Source: Streptomyces griseoluteus (GTDB lineage Bacteria > Actinomycetota > Actinomycetes > Streptomycetales > Streptomycetaceae). From it: 64,000 nt of DNA. Below, piece after piece: positions 36,527 to 45,479 of the stretch. A program made the position numbers and the translations under genes. The first letter of the stretch is position 1, and every line of letters starts with the position of its first letter. Where the stretch lies: positions 39,800 through 103,799 of the forward strand of contig JOBE01000021.1 in the NCBI GenBank assembly GCA_000717735.1, written 5' to 3'. The notes beneath the pieces were generated by a model. The model was not told where the DNA came from. It ran no database searches and saw nothing but the letters and a program-made list of their open reading frames with translations.

Positions 36527-39127
36527 GTGACCCCGCACGGCACGTCCGGACCCGGCCCGGTCGGCGGCACCGGGCGTCCGTCCGGGAACGGAGCCGCCGA
36601 CGGGTCTGTGTCCAACGCGCTGACCTGGGCGCTCGCGGAGGCGGCGCTCCGCACGGTCGAGGGGGTCGGCGGGTGCGCGGGCGGGGTGTACCTGCGTTCC
36701 GGCACGACGGGCCTGCTTCGGCTCGCGGTTCTGGTGGGGCTGCCGGGCCCCTTGTTCCGCCCGTGGTGGCGCATGCACGAGAACAGACCCTTCCCGGTGT
36801 CGGAGGTGCATCGCTCGGGCCAGGCCGTGCATCTCGCCGACGTCGAGGACGCGATGCGGCAGTTCCCCCAGCTGGTGGCGAGCCTGCCGTTCCCCTTCGG
36901 TTCCCTGTACGCGCCGGTCGTCGCGGGTCGTGAGCGCTTCGGGGTGCTCGTGGTGCTGCGGGCGCCGACGCCCGGGGTGCCGGTGAGCGGTCCTGACCGG
37001 CGCCGGATGACACGGGAGGCGCTGCGCCTCGGCGAGTCCCTGGCCGACCTGTCCCGGCGGGGCACGGTGGTCGAGTGGCCCGGTGATCCGGTGTGCGTGC
37101 AGTTGTCCACGGCGGGCGCGCCGCCGGTCCGGTTCGGCTCCCTCGACTGGGACCTGGACACCGGCATGGTGACGATGGACGACGGGCTCCTGGAGATCCT
37201 CGGTGCGGAGGTGACCTCGCCGTGCTCGATCGAGGTGCTGACGTCCCTCCTGGAACCCGAGGACGGGTACGCGCTGTGGGCGGCGGCCCGTCAGGCGGCG
37301 GGCGCGGACGGGCGGCCGGAGGTGCGGAGGTTCCGGTTGAAGGGGCCGGACGGCGGACTGCACCTCCTGGAGGCCTCCACGCGCGCGCGTGCACGTGCGC
37401 CGGGCCCGGACGGCGGGACCGGCGCGGCGCCGGGTCCCGTCGCGTCCGAAGGGGGTGGCAGCGGCGCGGGCGGCATGCGGCTCCTGTGCACCCTCGTCGA
37501 TCTCGGCACGGGACTGATCGGCTCCGACGCCACGGACCGGCTGCCACGGGCCATCCTGGCCATCGACCGCCTGGGACGCGTCACCTATGTCAACGAGCGC
37601 ACCGAACGGCTCCTCGGCAGGCCCCGCGGGGCCCTGGCGGGGCGGCCGTTGTGGGAGGCGCTCCCCTGGTTCGGCCTCCCGTACCACGAGGAGCAGCTGC
37701 GTGCCGCCCTCGTCTCCGGTCAGCCGGTCCGCTTCGTGGCCCGGCCGGAGCCCGGCCGGTGGCTGTCCGTCTCGCTGCATCCGGGGCGGGACGGGGTGAC
37801 GATGGTCCTGGTCCCCGAGGACGACCCGCCGGAGCCCGCTCCAGGAGCCACCGCCGAATCGGGCACGGACGGCGAGGAGGGCCGGGAGGACACGCTCTCC
37901 CTGCACGGCGACCGGATGCCGTCCCCGTACCGGCCGGTCGCCCTGGCCATCGCGCTCTCCGAGGCGGTGACGGCGCGCCAGGTGTCGGCGGTGGTGACGG
38001 AGGAACTGCTTCCGGCGTTCGGCGGGCGCCAGTTGGCCATCTATCTGCTGAGCGACCGACGCCTGTACCTGGCCTGGGAGACGGGTTTCCCGCCGGGCTT
38101 CCTCGAAACCTTCGACGGTGTGGGTCTGGAGGCCCGGGTGCCGGGGGTGGAGACGCTGACGACGGGCAGGCCGCTGTTCTTCGAGTCGATGCAGCAGCTG
38201 GGCCTGGCCTATCCGGGCCTTCCACTGGACGCGTACTCGGGGGCGCGGGCGTTCCTGCCGCTGATCGCCTCGGGCCGGCCGGTGGGCACCTGCATCCTGG
38301 GCTTCGACCGGCCACGCGGGTTCAGCGCGGAGGAGCGGACCGTGCTCACGGCGCTCGCGGGTCTCATCGCGCAGGCCCTGGAACGGGCGCGGCGGTACGA
38401 CTCGGAGTCGGCGGTCGCCCGGGGGCTCCAGGACGCTCTGCTGCCGCACCGGCTGCCGGTGCGGGACGGGGTGGACACGGTGGCCCGCTATCTGCCGGGT
38501 ACGGAGGGCATGGACGTCGGCGGCGACTGGTATGACGTCATCGAGGCCGGGCAGGGGCGCCTCGCGCTCGTGATCGGCGACGTACAGGGGCACGGGGTGG
38601 CCGCCGCGGCCACGATGGGGCAGCTGCGCAGCGCGGTACGGGCGTTCGCGCTGGGCGGTCACCGGCCGCAGGACGTCATGCGCGGGACCAACCGACTCCT
38701 CATCGACCTGGATCCGGGGCAGTTCGCGAGCTGCTGCTACGTACTCCTCGACCCGGACACGGGTGAGATGCGGGCGGTACGGGCCGGGCATCCCCAGCCG
38801 CTGCTGCGGATGCCGGACGGGTCGACGGAGTTGCTGGAACTGGCGGGCGGGGTGGTGCTCGGGGTCGACGACCGGGCCTCGTATCCCGTGACACGGCTGC
38901 GGCTCGCTCCGGGTGCGGTGCTCGCCCTCTTCACGGACGGTCTGGTGGAGCGGCCCGGCCGGGACATCGACGAGGGGATCGAGCGGCTGCGCCGGGCTCT
39001 CGCCGCGACCGGTTCGCTGTCGCTCACGGAGGCCGCCGACCGGCTGATCCGGGAGGCGCGGCAGGCCACGGCCCGCCCGGACGACATCGCGCTCCTCCTC
39101 GCGTCGCGCGTGCCGGAGCACGGCTAG
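36527..39127 (+). CDS. GAF-PAS-GAF-PP2C (SpoIIE-type) phosphatase
   Basis: An 866-residue multidomain Ser/Thr phosphatase. An N-terminal GAF-like domain covers ~20-180 ([15 protein letters not shown]). A degraded PAS-like segment follows at ~210-300, then a clear PAS at ~338-440 ([23 protein letters not shown]), a second GAF at ~480-620, and a SpoIIE/PP2C domain at ~630-862 with [20 protein letters not shown] and [10 protein letters not shown]. Such Streptomyces proteins act on anti-sigma-antagonist switches in stress and development. The start is uncertain: GTG 36527 gives a sensible N-terminus, GTG 36608 is an alternative, and no strong RBS is seen. Confidence 0.88.
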   Translation: MTPHGTSGPGPVGGTGRPSGNGAADGSVSNALTWALAEAALRTVEGVGGCAGGVYLRSGTTGLLRLAVLVGLPGPLFRPWWRMHENRPFPVSEVHRSGQAVHLADVEDAMRQFPQLVASLPFPFGSLYAPVVAGRERFGVLVVLRAPTPGVPVSGPDRRRMTREALRLGESLADLSRRGTVVEWPGDPVCVQLSTAGAPPVRFGSLDWDLDTGMVTMDDGLLEILGAEVTSPCSIEVLTSLLEPEDGYALWAAARQAAGADGRPEVRRFRLKGPDGGLHLLEASTRARARAPGPDGGTGAAPGPVASEGGGSGAGGMRLLCTLVDLGTGLIGSDATDRLPRAILAIDRLGRVTYVNERTERLLGRPRGALAGRPLWEALPWFGLPYHEEQLRAALVSGQPVRFVARPEPGRWLSVSLHPGRDGVTMVLVPEDDPPEPAPGATAESGTDGEEGREDTLSLHGDRMPSPYRPVALAIALSEAVTARQVSAVVTEELLPAFGGRQLAIYLLSDRRLYLAWETGFPPGFLETFDGVGLEARVPGVETLTTGRPLFFESMQQLGLAYPGLPLDAYSGARAFLPLIASGRPVGTCILGFDRPRGFSAEERTVLTALAGLIAQALERARRYDSESAVARGLQDALLPHRLPVRDGVDTVARYLPGTEGMDVGGDWYDVIEAGQGRLALVIGDVQGHGVAAAATMGQLRSAVRAFALGGHRPQDVMRGTNRLLIDLDPGQFASCCYVLLDPDTGEMRAVRAGHPQPLLRMPDGSTELLELAGGVVLGVDDRASYPVTRLRLAPGAVLALFTDGLVERPGRDIDEGIERLRRALAATGSLSLTEAADRLIREARQATARPDDIALLLASRVPEHG

Positions 39128-39160
39128 GGCCTGTCCGACCCTGATCCGCCGGACAGGCCC
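39127..39160 (+). terminator. Terminator after the PP2C phosphatase gene
   Basis: GGGCCTGTCCG pairs perfectly with CGGACAGGCCC (11 bp, 12-base loop), and begins at the stop codon itself. Confidence 0.8.
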
Positions 39161-39275
39161 TGAGCATCACCCGGTCGGTCCCGTGGCGCTGGTCGGCCGC
39201 CGTACCCGCGGGGAGGCTGGGGGTGCCGTGCCGATCAGGCCGGACCATGTCAGGGCGGTAGCCCGAGGAGGACAC

Positions 39276-39524
39276 GTGCAGCAGGACAAGCAGCCCGAGT
39301 ACGGCCCGGTGGTCTTCCGCGACCGCACGGCCGGGTACGCCTTTCTGACCCGGTCCACCGCGACCAGCGACCGGACCATCGAGTGGGACGACGGCGAGAC
39401 GTACCCCGTGATCGACGTCGAGATCTCCTCGGAGAGCCACCCGTTCTACACGGGCAAGGCCCGGACGGTGGACACCGAGGGGCGGATCGCCAAGTTCGAG
39501 CGGCGTTTCGGCGAGACCGGCTGA
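39276..39524 (+). CDS. rpmE2: Type B 50S ribosomal protein L31 (zinc-free)
   Basis: An 82-residue L31 of the zinc-independent C-minus type. It has [20 protein letters not shown], the [25 protein letters not shown] core and the [10 protein letters not shown] tail. No CxxC pair is present, so it should replace the zinc-binding L31 under zinc limitation and release zinc. GTG 39276 has GAGGAGG upstream, and it has its own transcription unit after a terminator. These genes are usually Zur-controlled. I see no convincing Zur box in the ~110 bases upstream. Confidence 0.95.
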   Translation: MQQDKQPEYGPVVFRDRTAGYAFLTRSTATSDRTIEWDDGETYPVIDVEISSESHPFYTGKARTVDTEGRIAKFERRFGETG

Positions 39525-39562
39525 ACGTCCGGGTCCGGTAGCTCGCAGAAGGTCGCCGGTGA

Positions 39563-39585
39563 AACTGGCCAGAAGATGGCCAGTT
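39563..39585. promoter_or_regulatory. Palindromic operator upstream of the NmrA-type gene
   Basis: AACTGGCCA-GAAGA-TGGCCAGTT, with perfect 9-bp arms. With one looped-out A the symmetry extends to GTGA and TCAC on the outside. It lies 78 bases upstream of the oxidoreductase start. QorB/NmrA-type genes are commonly paired with HxlR-family repressors, but none is encoded next to this one. Confidence 0.6.
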
Positions 39586-39662
39586 CACCTTCCAGGATGA
39601 GGTCACGAAGACGGCGGAGCGCACGCGGCGCTCCGCCGAGGACTCCCTGGAGGGGAACTGCT

Positions 39663-40499
39663 GTGATCGTGGTGACCGGAGCGACCGGAAACGTCGGACG
39701 ACCGCTGGTGGAGCTGCTGGCCTCGGCCGGTGAGACCGTGACGGCGGTGAGCCGCCGCCCGGCCGCGGGGCTGCCCGCCGGGGTGACGCACCGGCAGGGT
39801 GATCTGGCCGATGTGGCGGGCCTCAAGGGGCTCTTCGAGGGCGCGGAGGCGGTGTATCTGCTCGTCGCGGGCCTGGGCGACGAGCTGAGCCCGGACGAGA
39901 TCGTGGCGGCGGCGGTGGCGGCCGGCGTGCGGCGGATCGTGTTCCAGTCCTCGCAGCTGGTGGGGACGCGGACCGATTCCGTGTCGCACGAGATCCTGCG
40001 CCGGTTCGAGACGGCGGTTCGGGAGTCGGGGCTCGACTGGACGGTCCTGCGACCCGGCGGTTTCGCCTCGAACACCTTCCTCTGGGCCGAACAGGTGCGT
40101 TCCGCCCGTACGGTGGCGGCGCCGTTCGCCGATGTGGCGCTGCCGGTCGTGGACCCGTCGGACATCGCGGAGGTGGCGGCGCAGGCGCTGCGCGACCCGG
40201 CGCACACCGGGCGGACGTATGTACTGACCGGGCCGGTGGCGGTGTCGCCGCGTGAGCAGGTGGCGGCACTCGCCGGGGCGGTGGGCGACGCTGTCGGCTT
40301 TGCGGCGCAGAGCGCGGAAGAGGCCCGGTCGCAGCTGGTGCGGTTCCTGCCGGCCGACGCCGTCGACGGGATGCTGTCCGTGATGGGCGCGCCGCGTGCC
40401 GAGGAGCAGCGGGTGAGCCCGGACGTGGAGCGCGTTCTCGGCCGGGCGCCGCGCCCGTTCTCCGCGTGGGCGGAGCGCAACGCGCCCGCCTTCGTCTGA
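39663..40499 (+). CDS. NmrA/QorB-type NAD(P)-binding oxidoreductase
   Basis: A 278-residue atypical short-chain dehydrogenase of the NmrA/QorB group. The Rossmann loop is VTGATGNVGRPLVELL, and VYLLVAG and IVFQSSQLVG strands follow. The RPGGFASNTFLWAEQVR stretch after the DWTVLRPG motif is typical. It lacks the Tyr-x-x-x-Lys pair of classical SDRs, so it may be a quinone or redox-sensor-type protein. GTG 39663 has GGAGGGGAA upstream. A strong palindrome sits in the promoter region. The gene is monocistronic. Confidence 0.88.
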   Translation: MIVVTGATGNVGRPLVELLASAGETVTAVSRRPAAGLPAGVTHRQGDLADVAGLKGLFEGAEAVYLLVAGLGDELSPDEIVAAAVAAGVRRIVFQSSQLVGTRTDSVSHEILRRFETAVRESGLDWTVLRPGGFASNTFLWAEQVRSARTVAAPFADVALPVVDPSDIAEVAAQALRDPAHTGRTYVLTGPVAVSPREQVAALAGAVGDAVGFAAQSAEEARSQLVRFLPADAVDGMLSVMGAPRAEEQRVSPDVERVLGRAPRPFSAWAERNAPAFV

Positions 40500-40642
40500 G
40501 AGACGGTCACCTTCGGGTGAGGAAGGCGCGCCCGGGAACCGCCGACGGGGCGGGTCGCACGTCACGTGGACGGCGTTCCCCGCCCCGGCCGGGGTGGTCG
40601 AGCGAGGGCGCGGGGCGCCCTCCGCTCAGCTCGGGAAGGCGA

Positions 40643-41140
40643 TCAGGCCTTCACGACGCCGGACTCGGCGACCTTGATGGTGGCGCTGGTGGCGCCGGAG
40701 CGGGAGCCGAGGCCCTCGATCTGCTTGACCAGGTCCTGGCCCTCGACGACCTCGCCGAAGACGACGTGCTTGCCGTCGAGCCAGTCGGTGACGATCGTGG
40801 TGATGAAGAACTGCGAGCCGTTGCTGTTCGGGCCGGCGTTGGCCATCGAGAGCAGGAACGGACGGTCGTGCTTCAGCTTGAAGTTCTCGTCGGCGAACTT
40901 CTCGCCGTAGATGCTCTTGCCGCCGGTGCCGTTGCCGCGGGTGAAGTCGCCACCCTGCAGCATGAACTGCGGGATGACGCGGTGGAACGGGGAGCCGGCG
41001 TAGCCGAAGCCGTGCTCGCCGGTGCAGAGCTCACGGAAGTTCTGCGCCGTCTTCGGGACGACGTCGTCGAACAGCTTGAACGTGATCCGCCCGGCGGGCT
41101 TGTCGTTGATGGTGATGTCGAAGTAAACGTTGTCGCTCAT
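40643..41140 (-). CDS. Cyclophilin-type peptidyl-prolyl cis-trans isomerase
   Basis: A 165-residue cytoplasmic cyclophilin that speeds Xaa-Pro isomerisation in protein folding. The eukaryote-like motifs are all there: [20 protein letters not shown], the active-site [16 protein letters not shown] and [31 protein letters not shown], and the [10 protein letters not shown] end. The catalytic Arg is the R in FHRVIP. The length is that of the single-domain form, and no signal peptide is visible. It is a stand-alone gene. The open frame on the other strand is its shadow. Confidence 0.96.
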   Translation of the reverse strand: MSDNVYFDITINDKPAGRITFKLFDDVVPKTAQNFRELCTGEHGFGYAGSPFHRVIPQFMLQGGDFTRGNGTGGKSIYGEKFADENFKLKHDRPFLLSMANAGPNSNGSQFFITTIVTDWLDGKHVVFGEVVEGQDLVKQIEGLGSRSGATSATIKVAESGVVKA

Positions 41141-41268
41141 GGGGACATCCTTTCATTAGTCGCGCACGGTGCGCGCACGGGCTGCCTCCTCCCGTGTCAC
41201 GGCATGCCGGTGCCCCGCCGCCCGTCAGGGGGCGCGGGGCACTGGTCGTGGCGGGTCGGAACGGTGGG

Positions 41269-41487
41269 TCAGAGCAGTCCGCCGGCCGCGGGGGCCGCGG
41301 GGAGGGTGCCTTCGGCGCCCTGGACGGTGTCCTGGAGGACGGCCCCGACGCCCTGGTCCTCCTGGAGGAGGCCGGTGGCGCCGCCCAGCGGGTTCTCGGC
41401 GGCGTTCGCCTGCGGCGGCGGGGTGATGAGGGCGGTGACGACGCCTGCGGCGAGGGAGGCGATGGCGAGCATGCTGCGCTTCTTCAT
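41269..41487 (-). CDS. Small secreted protein, function unknown
   Basis: A 72-residue precursor. A Sec signal peptide (KKRSMLAIASLAAGVVTALI) is cleaved near QANAAEN, leaving a mature peptide of about 43 residues rich in Gly, Ala, Leu and Gln (NPLGGATGLLQEDQGVG, then AAPAAGGLL). It has no cysteine, so it is neither a chaplin nor a disulfide-stabilised bacteriocin. The gene is eight bases after the stop of the upstream membrane protein gene, so the two are probably co-transcribed. It resembles short hydrophobic secreted proteins common in Streptomyces. Confidence 0.75.
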   Translation of the reverse strand: MKKRSMLAIASLAAGVVTALITPPPQANAAENPLGGATGLLQEDQGVGAVLQDTVQGAEGTLPAAPAAGGLL

Positions 41488-41494
41488 GCCCTGG

Positions 41495-42130
41495 TCAACT
41501 GCTGAGCGGCCCGGGGGTTACGGCCGGCCGGCGCCGGATCCAGACGAGGAGGGTCAGGGAGGCGACGGCGGCGAGGGCGCACCAGGTGGAGAGGAACTCG
41601 GTGCGCCACAGGAGCGCGCAGACGGCTGCTCCGGCCCCGGTGAGGAGACCCAGGAGCCGGAGGAGCCGGTCACGGGCGAGGAGCAGCGCGCCGACCGTGG
41701 CGAGGAGGTACAGGGCGAGGAGGAGCGGCGCGTACGGCAGGTCGACGGCGTAGCCGAGGGTGCGCCCGCGGACCTCGGCCGTGACGGGGCGGACGGCGAG
41801 GTGGTACGCGAGGAAGCCGGCGGTCGCGATTCCGGCGGTGAGCGGGGCGAGCAGGCGCGGCCGGTCGGCGGGGCGGGCGGCGGTGAGGACGCCGGCCGGC
41901 ACCCAGAGCGGCAGCAGGGGCAGGGCGATCACGGCCCAGGCAAGAGTGGCTGATCCGGTCCCGCCGTCGGCGCGCCAGACGGCGGCTTCGACGATCTGGT
42001 GGGCGCCGAGGAGCAGAGGCAGGGCGGCGAGCGGGGCGTCCCCCGGGCGGCGTACGGAGGCGAGGGCGGCCACGCCGACGGCGGTGATCCCGAGGCCCGC
42101 CCAGAGGTCGGCCGTCGCACTCCAGCACAT
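41495..42130 (-). CDS. DUF6629-like multi-pass membrane protein
   Basis: A 211-residue integral membrane protein with about seven hydrophobic segments (LWAGLGITAVGVAALASV, AALPLLLGAHQIVEAAVW, LAWAVIALPLLPLWVPAGVL, TAGIATAGFLAYHLAV, YAPLLLALYLLATVGALLLA and more). The start MCWSATADLWAG is the signature I associate with DUF6629. A His-Gln pair in the second helix and a late W-R-T-E-F motif are conserved-looking. Function is unknown. It is the first gene of a two-gene unit with the small secreted protein and diverges from the AMIN-like gene across a perfect palindrome. Confidence 0.78.
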   Translation of the reverse strand: MCWSATADLWAGLGITAVGVAALASVRRPGDAPLAALPLLLGAHQIVEAAVWRADGGTGSATLAWAVIALPLLPLWVPAGVLTAARPADRPRLLAPLTAGIATAGFLAYHLAVRPVTAEVRGRTLGYAVDLPYAPLLLALYLLATVGALLLARDRLLRLLGLLTGAGAAVCALLWRTEFLSTWCALAAVASLTLLVWIRRRPAVTPGPLSS

Positions 42131-42156
42131 AACAGCCTTTTACCTCATATCAGGTG

Positions 42157-42170
42157 CAACCATATGGTTG
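42157..42170. promoter_or_regulatory. Perfect 14-bp palindrome in a divergent promoter
   Basis: CAACCATATGGTTG, perfectly symmetric, 26 bases from the DUF6629-like start and about 60 from the AMIN-like gene. It is AT-rich at its centre, unlike its surroundings, which makes it a good dimer-binding site. No regulator is encoded adjacent. Confidence 0.5.
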
Positions 42171-42229
42171 TGGTGGATGTCTCTGCCAATGACACCACTG
42201 TCCCCGAAGCAGGAGAAATGGGGGACGTC

Positions 42230-42751
42230 ATGCATCACCGTCACACCCTCGCGGCCTTCGCCGCGGGAATCCTCCTGACCGCCGGGATCGGCGCCACGAT
42301 CCCGGCCGGCGCCACGGACGCGCCGTCCCGGACCTCGTCGGCCCAGGCCACGGCCCTGGTCGTCAACGCCCGCTGGGGCGGCCACGCGACCTTCGACCGG
42401 CTGGTCATCGACGTACGGGGCGCCATGCCCCCGGTCACCGTGCACCAGGTCGGCGCGCTGCACCACGACGGCTCGGGACAGAAGGTCCCGCTGGCGGGGA
42501 AGTACTTCCTGGAGATCCGGCTCTCCCCCGCGGCCGCCCACGACGACGCCGGAAAGTCCGTCTATCAGGGACCCCGGCTGCTGAGGATCCACCTGCCCGC
42601 ACTCAAGGGGGTCGCGCTGACCGGCGACTTCGAGGGTGTGGTCACCATCGGAGCCGCCTTCGACACCAAGCCCGCCTACAAGACCTTCCGACTGCACTCC
42701 CCGGAGCGCTTCGTGGTCGACATCGCCCACCCGGTGGGCTGCCGGGCCTGA
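42230..42751 (+). CDS. Secreted AMIN-like domain protein
   Basis: A 173-residue exported protein. A signal peptide (LAAFAAGILLTAGIGATI) ends near GATDA. The mature part is one beta-rich AMIN-like domain (GGHATFDRLVIDVRG, YFLEIRLSPAA, ALTGDFEGVVTIGAAFD, FRLHSPERFVVDIAHPVG). AMIN domains bind peptidoglycan or target proteins to the envelope. In actinobacteria this stand-alone form has no assigned function. Two starts are possible: ATG 42230 puts the basic N-terminus right before the signal core, and ATG 42218 adds four residues. Confidence 0.82.
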   Translation: MHHRHTLAAFAAGILLTAGIGATIPAGATDAPSRTSSAQATALVVNARWGGHATFDRLVIDVRGAMPPVTVHQVGALHHDGSGQKVPLAGKYFLEIRLSPAAAHDDAGKSVYQGPRLLRIHLPALKGVALTGDFEGVVTIGAAFDTKPAYKTFRLHSPERFVVDIAHPVGCRA

Positions 42752-42816
42752 CGGCCCGGGCGGGGGGCGGGGTCGTCCGCACCCGGCCCCGCCCCCTCGT
42801 GCCCCGGGTCAGTCCG

Positions 42817-43311
42817 TCACGCGCCGGTCTCCAGGTACACCGGGACGCCGGTCCTGCGGGCCCGGTCGACGCCCGCGAGGCGGCTGAACTCCGCCGGGTC
42901 CATCTCCCGCTCCCACTCCTCCAGGGTGCGCACGCTGTACTCGCTGTGCTCCTCGGGGTCGAGGACGACGGCGGCGATCTGCTCGTCCGTGAGCTCGCCA
43001 CCGTCGAAGACGAAGCCGATGTGGTTGGCGGGCCACTCCTCGCCCCGGTCGGTGACGAAGTGCGTGCCGAGGAGGCGCGGTTCGCCGGCGAAGGTCAGGC
43101 CGGTCTCCTCGCGGCACTCGCGTACCGCCGTCTCCCAGGGCGTCTCCCCGGGGTCCATGTTGCCGCCGGGCCACTGCCACAGCTCGGTGCGGTAGGTGGC
43201 ACGCAGCTGGAAGGGGCGGCCAGCGGTGTCGGTGAAGTAGAGGCAGGCGTACGCCGTCGCTCTCGGCAGGGTCGCGACGTACTCGACGGGCGGCAGCCAG
43301 ATGTTCGCCAT
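42817..43311 (-). CDS. Nudix hydrolase
   Basis: A 164-residue Nudix pyrophosphohydrolase. The Nudix box is complete: GGNMDPGETPWETA followed by VRECREETGL, with the Mg-binding R-E-x-x-E-E glutamates. The flanking strands are ATAYACLYFTDTAGRPF before and LGTHFVTDRGEEWPANH after. It should hydrolyse a nucleoside diphosphate linked to some moiety; substrate unknown. ATG 43311 has GAGAG upstream. It ends convergent with the AMIN-like gene, and its own promoter lies in the short gap after the response regulator. Confidence 0.9.
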   Translation of the reverse strand: MANIWLPPVEYVATLPRATAYACLYFTDTAGRPFQLRATYRTELWQWPGGNMDPGETPWETAVRECREETGLTFAGEPRLLGTHFVTDRGEEWPANHIGFVFDGGELTDEQIAAVVLDPEEHSEYSVRTLEEWEREMDPAEFSRLAGVDRARRTGVPVYLETGA

Positions 43312-43423
43312 GGGCGGTTCTCTCTCGACGGACCGATGGGTCGCCTTCATCCAAGCGGTCCGGGCGCCGGCGCCCGGCCGCTCGGGAGTCGATCACCGGA
43401 TCGTGTGAGTGTGCGGGTCCCGG

Positions 43424-44107
43424 TCAGGCCGCGGAGACCAGGCCCGCCTCGTACGCGATGATCACCAGCTGCACCCGGTCGCGGGCGTCCAGCTTGGCGA
43501 GGAGCCGGGTCACATAGGTCTTGGCCGTGGCGACGCTGATGTGGAGTTCGGCGGCGACCTCCGTGTTGGAGAGGCCCCGTCCGACGAGGGTGAGCACCTC
43601 GCGCTCGCGGTCGGTGATGCCCTCGGCCCGGCGCCGGGGTGCCGTGGTGGACGCGGTCCTCGGGCGGTCGGTGAACTCCTTGATGAGGCGCCTGGTGACG
43701 CTGGGGGCGATGAGGGCGTCGCCGGAGGCCACGACGCGGACGGCGGCCAGGATGTCGTCCAGGGCCATGTCCTTCACCAGGAACCCGGACGCGCCGGCGT
43801 GCAGCGCCCCGTACACGTGGTCGTCGTCGTCGAAGGTGGTGAGGACGACCACCCGGGCGCCGCTGGGTCCCTCGGTGATGAGACGCGTCGCCTCGATGCC
43901 GTCCGTACCGGGCATGCGCAGATCCATGACGACGACGTCGGCGCCGGTCTCCCCGACGAGGCGGACGGCCTCGGCGCCGTTCGCCGCCTCGCCCGCGACG
44001 ACGAGGTCGGGAGTGTCGGCCATGACCATCCGGAGCGCGGTGCGCACCAGGGGCTGGTCGTCGGCGAGGACGACCCGGACGGGGTGCTCGGTGGTGGTCT
44101 CGCTCAT
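43424..44107 (-). CDS. NarL/LuxR-type response regulator
   Basis: A 227-residue two-component regulator. The receiver domain (~10-125) has acidic residues in VVLADDQP, phosphoacceptor Asp in VVVMDLRMPG, Thr in VVLTTFDDD and Lys in GFLVKDM. The LuxR/NarL HTH (~160-222) has ITDREREVLTLVGRGLSN and TAKTYVTRLLAKLDARDR. Its ATG overlaps the stop of the histidine kinase gene (ATGA). It probably regulates the divergent ABC exporter and its own operon through a 12-bp inverted repeat at 45379-45445. Confidence 0.94.
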   Translation of the reverse strand: MSETTTEHPVRVVLADDQPLVRTALRMVMADTPDLVVAGEAANGAEAVRLVGETGADVVVMDLRMPGTDGIEATRLITEGPSGARVVVLTTFDDDDHVYGALHAGASGFLVKDMALDDILAAVRVVASGDALIAPSVTRRLIKEFTDRPRTASTTAPRRRAEGITDREREVLTLVGRGLSNTEVAAELHISVATAKTYVTRLLAKLDARDRVQLVIIAYEAGLVSAA

Positions 44108-45345
44108 CGGGTGGTGACTCCTGTGGGGAGGGGAAGGCGGGCGGTGACGCGGAAGCCGCCGCCCGGGCGGGGTCCGGCGGCGAAGTCGCCGTGCAACAGG
44201 GTGACGCGCTCGCGCATCCCGGCGAGGCCGTGGCCCGATCCGCCCGCGGCGCGGTCGCCTTCGCGGCCCGGGGCGGCGCCCCGGTCCTCGACGGTGACGA
44301 CGAGCGCCTCGGGGGCCCGCTGGTCGACGGTGACCGTGCAGCAGTCGGCGCCCGAGTGCCGTACGACGTTGGTGACGGACTCCTGGACGACACGGAAGGC
44401 TGAGAGGTCGATGTCCGGCGGCAGGGGGCGGGGCGCCCCCACCCGGTGGACGGCGACGCGGACTCCGGCGGACGCGGTGACCTCCGCGAGCCGGTCGAGC
44501 ACGGCGAGGCCCGGCAGTTCGGGGAGACCGGCCTCGTCGGCGGCACGCGGTCCGGGGTCGCCCGGCTCTTCGGTGCGCAGCGCGCCGAGCATCCGGCGCA
44601 ACCCCGCCAGGGTCTCGCGGCTCGCCGTCTCGATCTCGGTGAGGGCCTGCCGGACCTGCTCCGGCTGGGTCTCCATGACGCGACGGGCGGCGCCGGCCTG
44701 GAGGGCGACGATGCCGATGGTGTGGGCGACGGTGTCGTGCATCTCCCGGGCGATGCGGAGCCGTTCGGCGGTGACCGCCTGCTCGGCGACCTGGGCGCGG
44801 CTCCGCTCGGCGTACGTCCGGCTCTGGTGCTCCGACCGGCCGAGGAGCCAGACGACGGCGGCGGTGAGGCCCACCGCGAGCGCGCCGGTGGTGCCCACGC
44901 TCCACCCCGCGAGCAGGCGTATCACCAGGTGGCCGATCAGGACCCCGAGGGCGGCGAGCAGTGCCCGGCCGGCTTCGCGGGGCGGCCGGGCCGCGGCGAT
45001 GACGTAGAGGGCGACGTCGACGGCGAGGTACTGGGCGAAGGGGATGGCGGTGACGCCGAGCGGAGTGGAGGCGACGACCGCGGCGGAGAGGAGGAACCAC
45101 AGGGCGGCGGTCGGACGGCGGGTCAGGAGCAGGCAGCCGCGCAGGGCGAGGGCGGTGGCGACGGCCAGCATGGTGAGGCCGTCCCAGCGGAGGAAGACGA
45201 CGCCGGCCATGACGTCCGCCTCTTCCTGGCCGGGCAGGCGGACGCGCAGGAGCGCCGTGAAGAGCAGGCCCGCGATCCAGGCGAGCGCGGCCCACCCGCC
45301 CGGAGTGACCTTCTTGGGGAACGGCGCTGACGGGGTGGCGGACAT
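44104..45345 (-). CDS. NarL-type sensor histidine kinase
   Basis: A 413-residue membrane kinase. The first ~165 residues hold five or six TM segments without a sizeable external domain, so the signal is probably sensed in the membrane. The HisKA_3 dimerisation helix has the phosphorylated His in RIAREMHDTVAHTIG, and the ATPase domain ends with GHGLAGMRERV. The start is uncertain: ATG 45345 fits length, while an in-frame ATG at 45381 lies nine bases after a TACAAC box and would be leaderless. Intramembrane-sensing kinases next to ABC exporters often respond to antibiotics or lipid stress. Confidence 0.92.
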   Translation of the reverse strand: MSATPSAPFPKKVTPGGWAALAWIAGLLFTALLRVRLPGQEEADVMAGVVFLRWDGLTMLAVATALALRGCLLLTRRPTAALWFLLSAAVVASTPLGVTAIPFAQYLAVDVALYVIAAARPPREAGRALLAALGVLIGHLVIRLLAGWSVGTTGALAVGLTAAVVWLLGRSEHQSRTYAERSRAQVAEQAVTAERLRIAREMHDTVAHTIGIVALQAGAARRVMETQPEQVRQALTEIETASRETLAGLRRMLGALRTEEPGDPGPRAADEAGLPELPGLAVLDRLAEVTASAGVRVAVHRVGAPRPLPPDIDLSAFRVVQESVTNVVRHSGADCCTVTVDQRAPEALVVTVEDRGAAPGREGDRAAGGSGHGLAGMRERVTLLHGDFAAGPRPGGGFRVTARLPLPTGVTTR

Positions 45346-45378
45346 GCGGTGATCGTAAGGCGCGGCCCCGGTGCGGGT

Positions 45379-45445
45379 CATCGGACCAGGGTTGTACGAC
45401 CCGGGGTGACAGCGCCCGGCGCCGATTGTCCGTCCTGGTCCGATG
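45379..45445. promoter_or_regulatory. 12-bp inverted repeat in the kinase/ABC divergent promoter
   Basis: CATCGGACCAGG at 45379-45390 and its perfect complement CCTGGTCCGATG at 45434-45445, 43 bases apart. The two face the two divergent operons symmetrically. This is the best candidate for paired binding sites of the co-encoded NarL-type response regulator. Confidence 0.65.
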
Positions 45446-45479
45446 CCCGCCGCCCGGTCGGGGCGGCACGGTGGTGCAC

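Noticed and set aside
39161..39275. Zur box upstream of the zinc-free L31 gene
   Set aside because: Expected from the family, but no AT-rich palindrome of the Zur type is visible.
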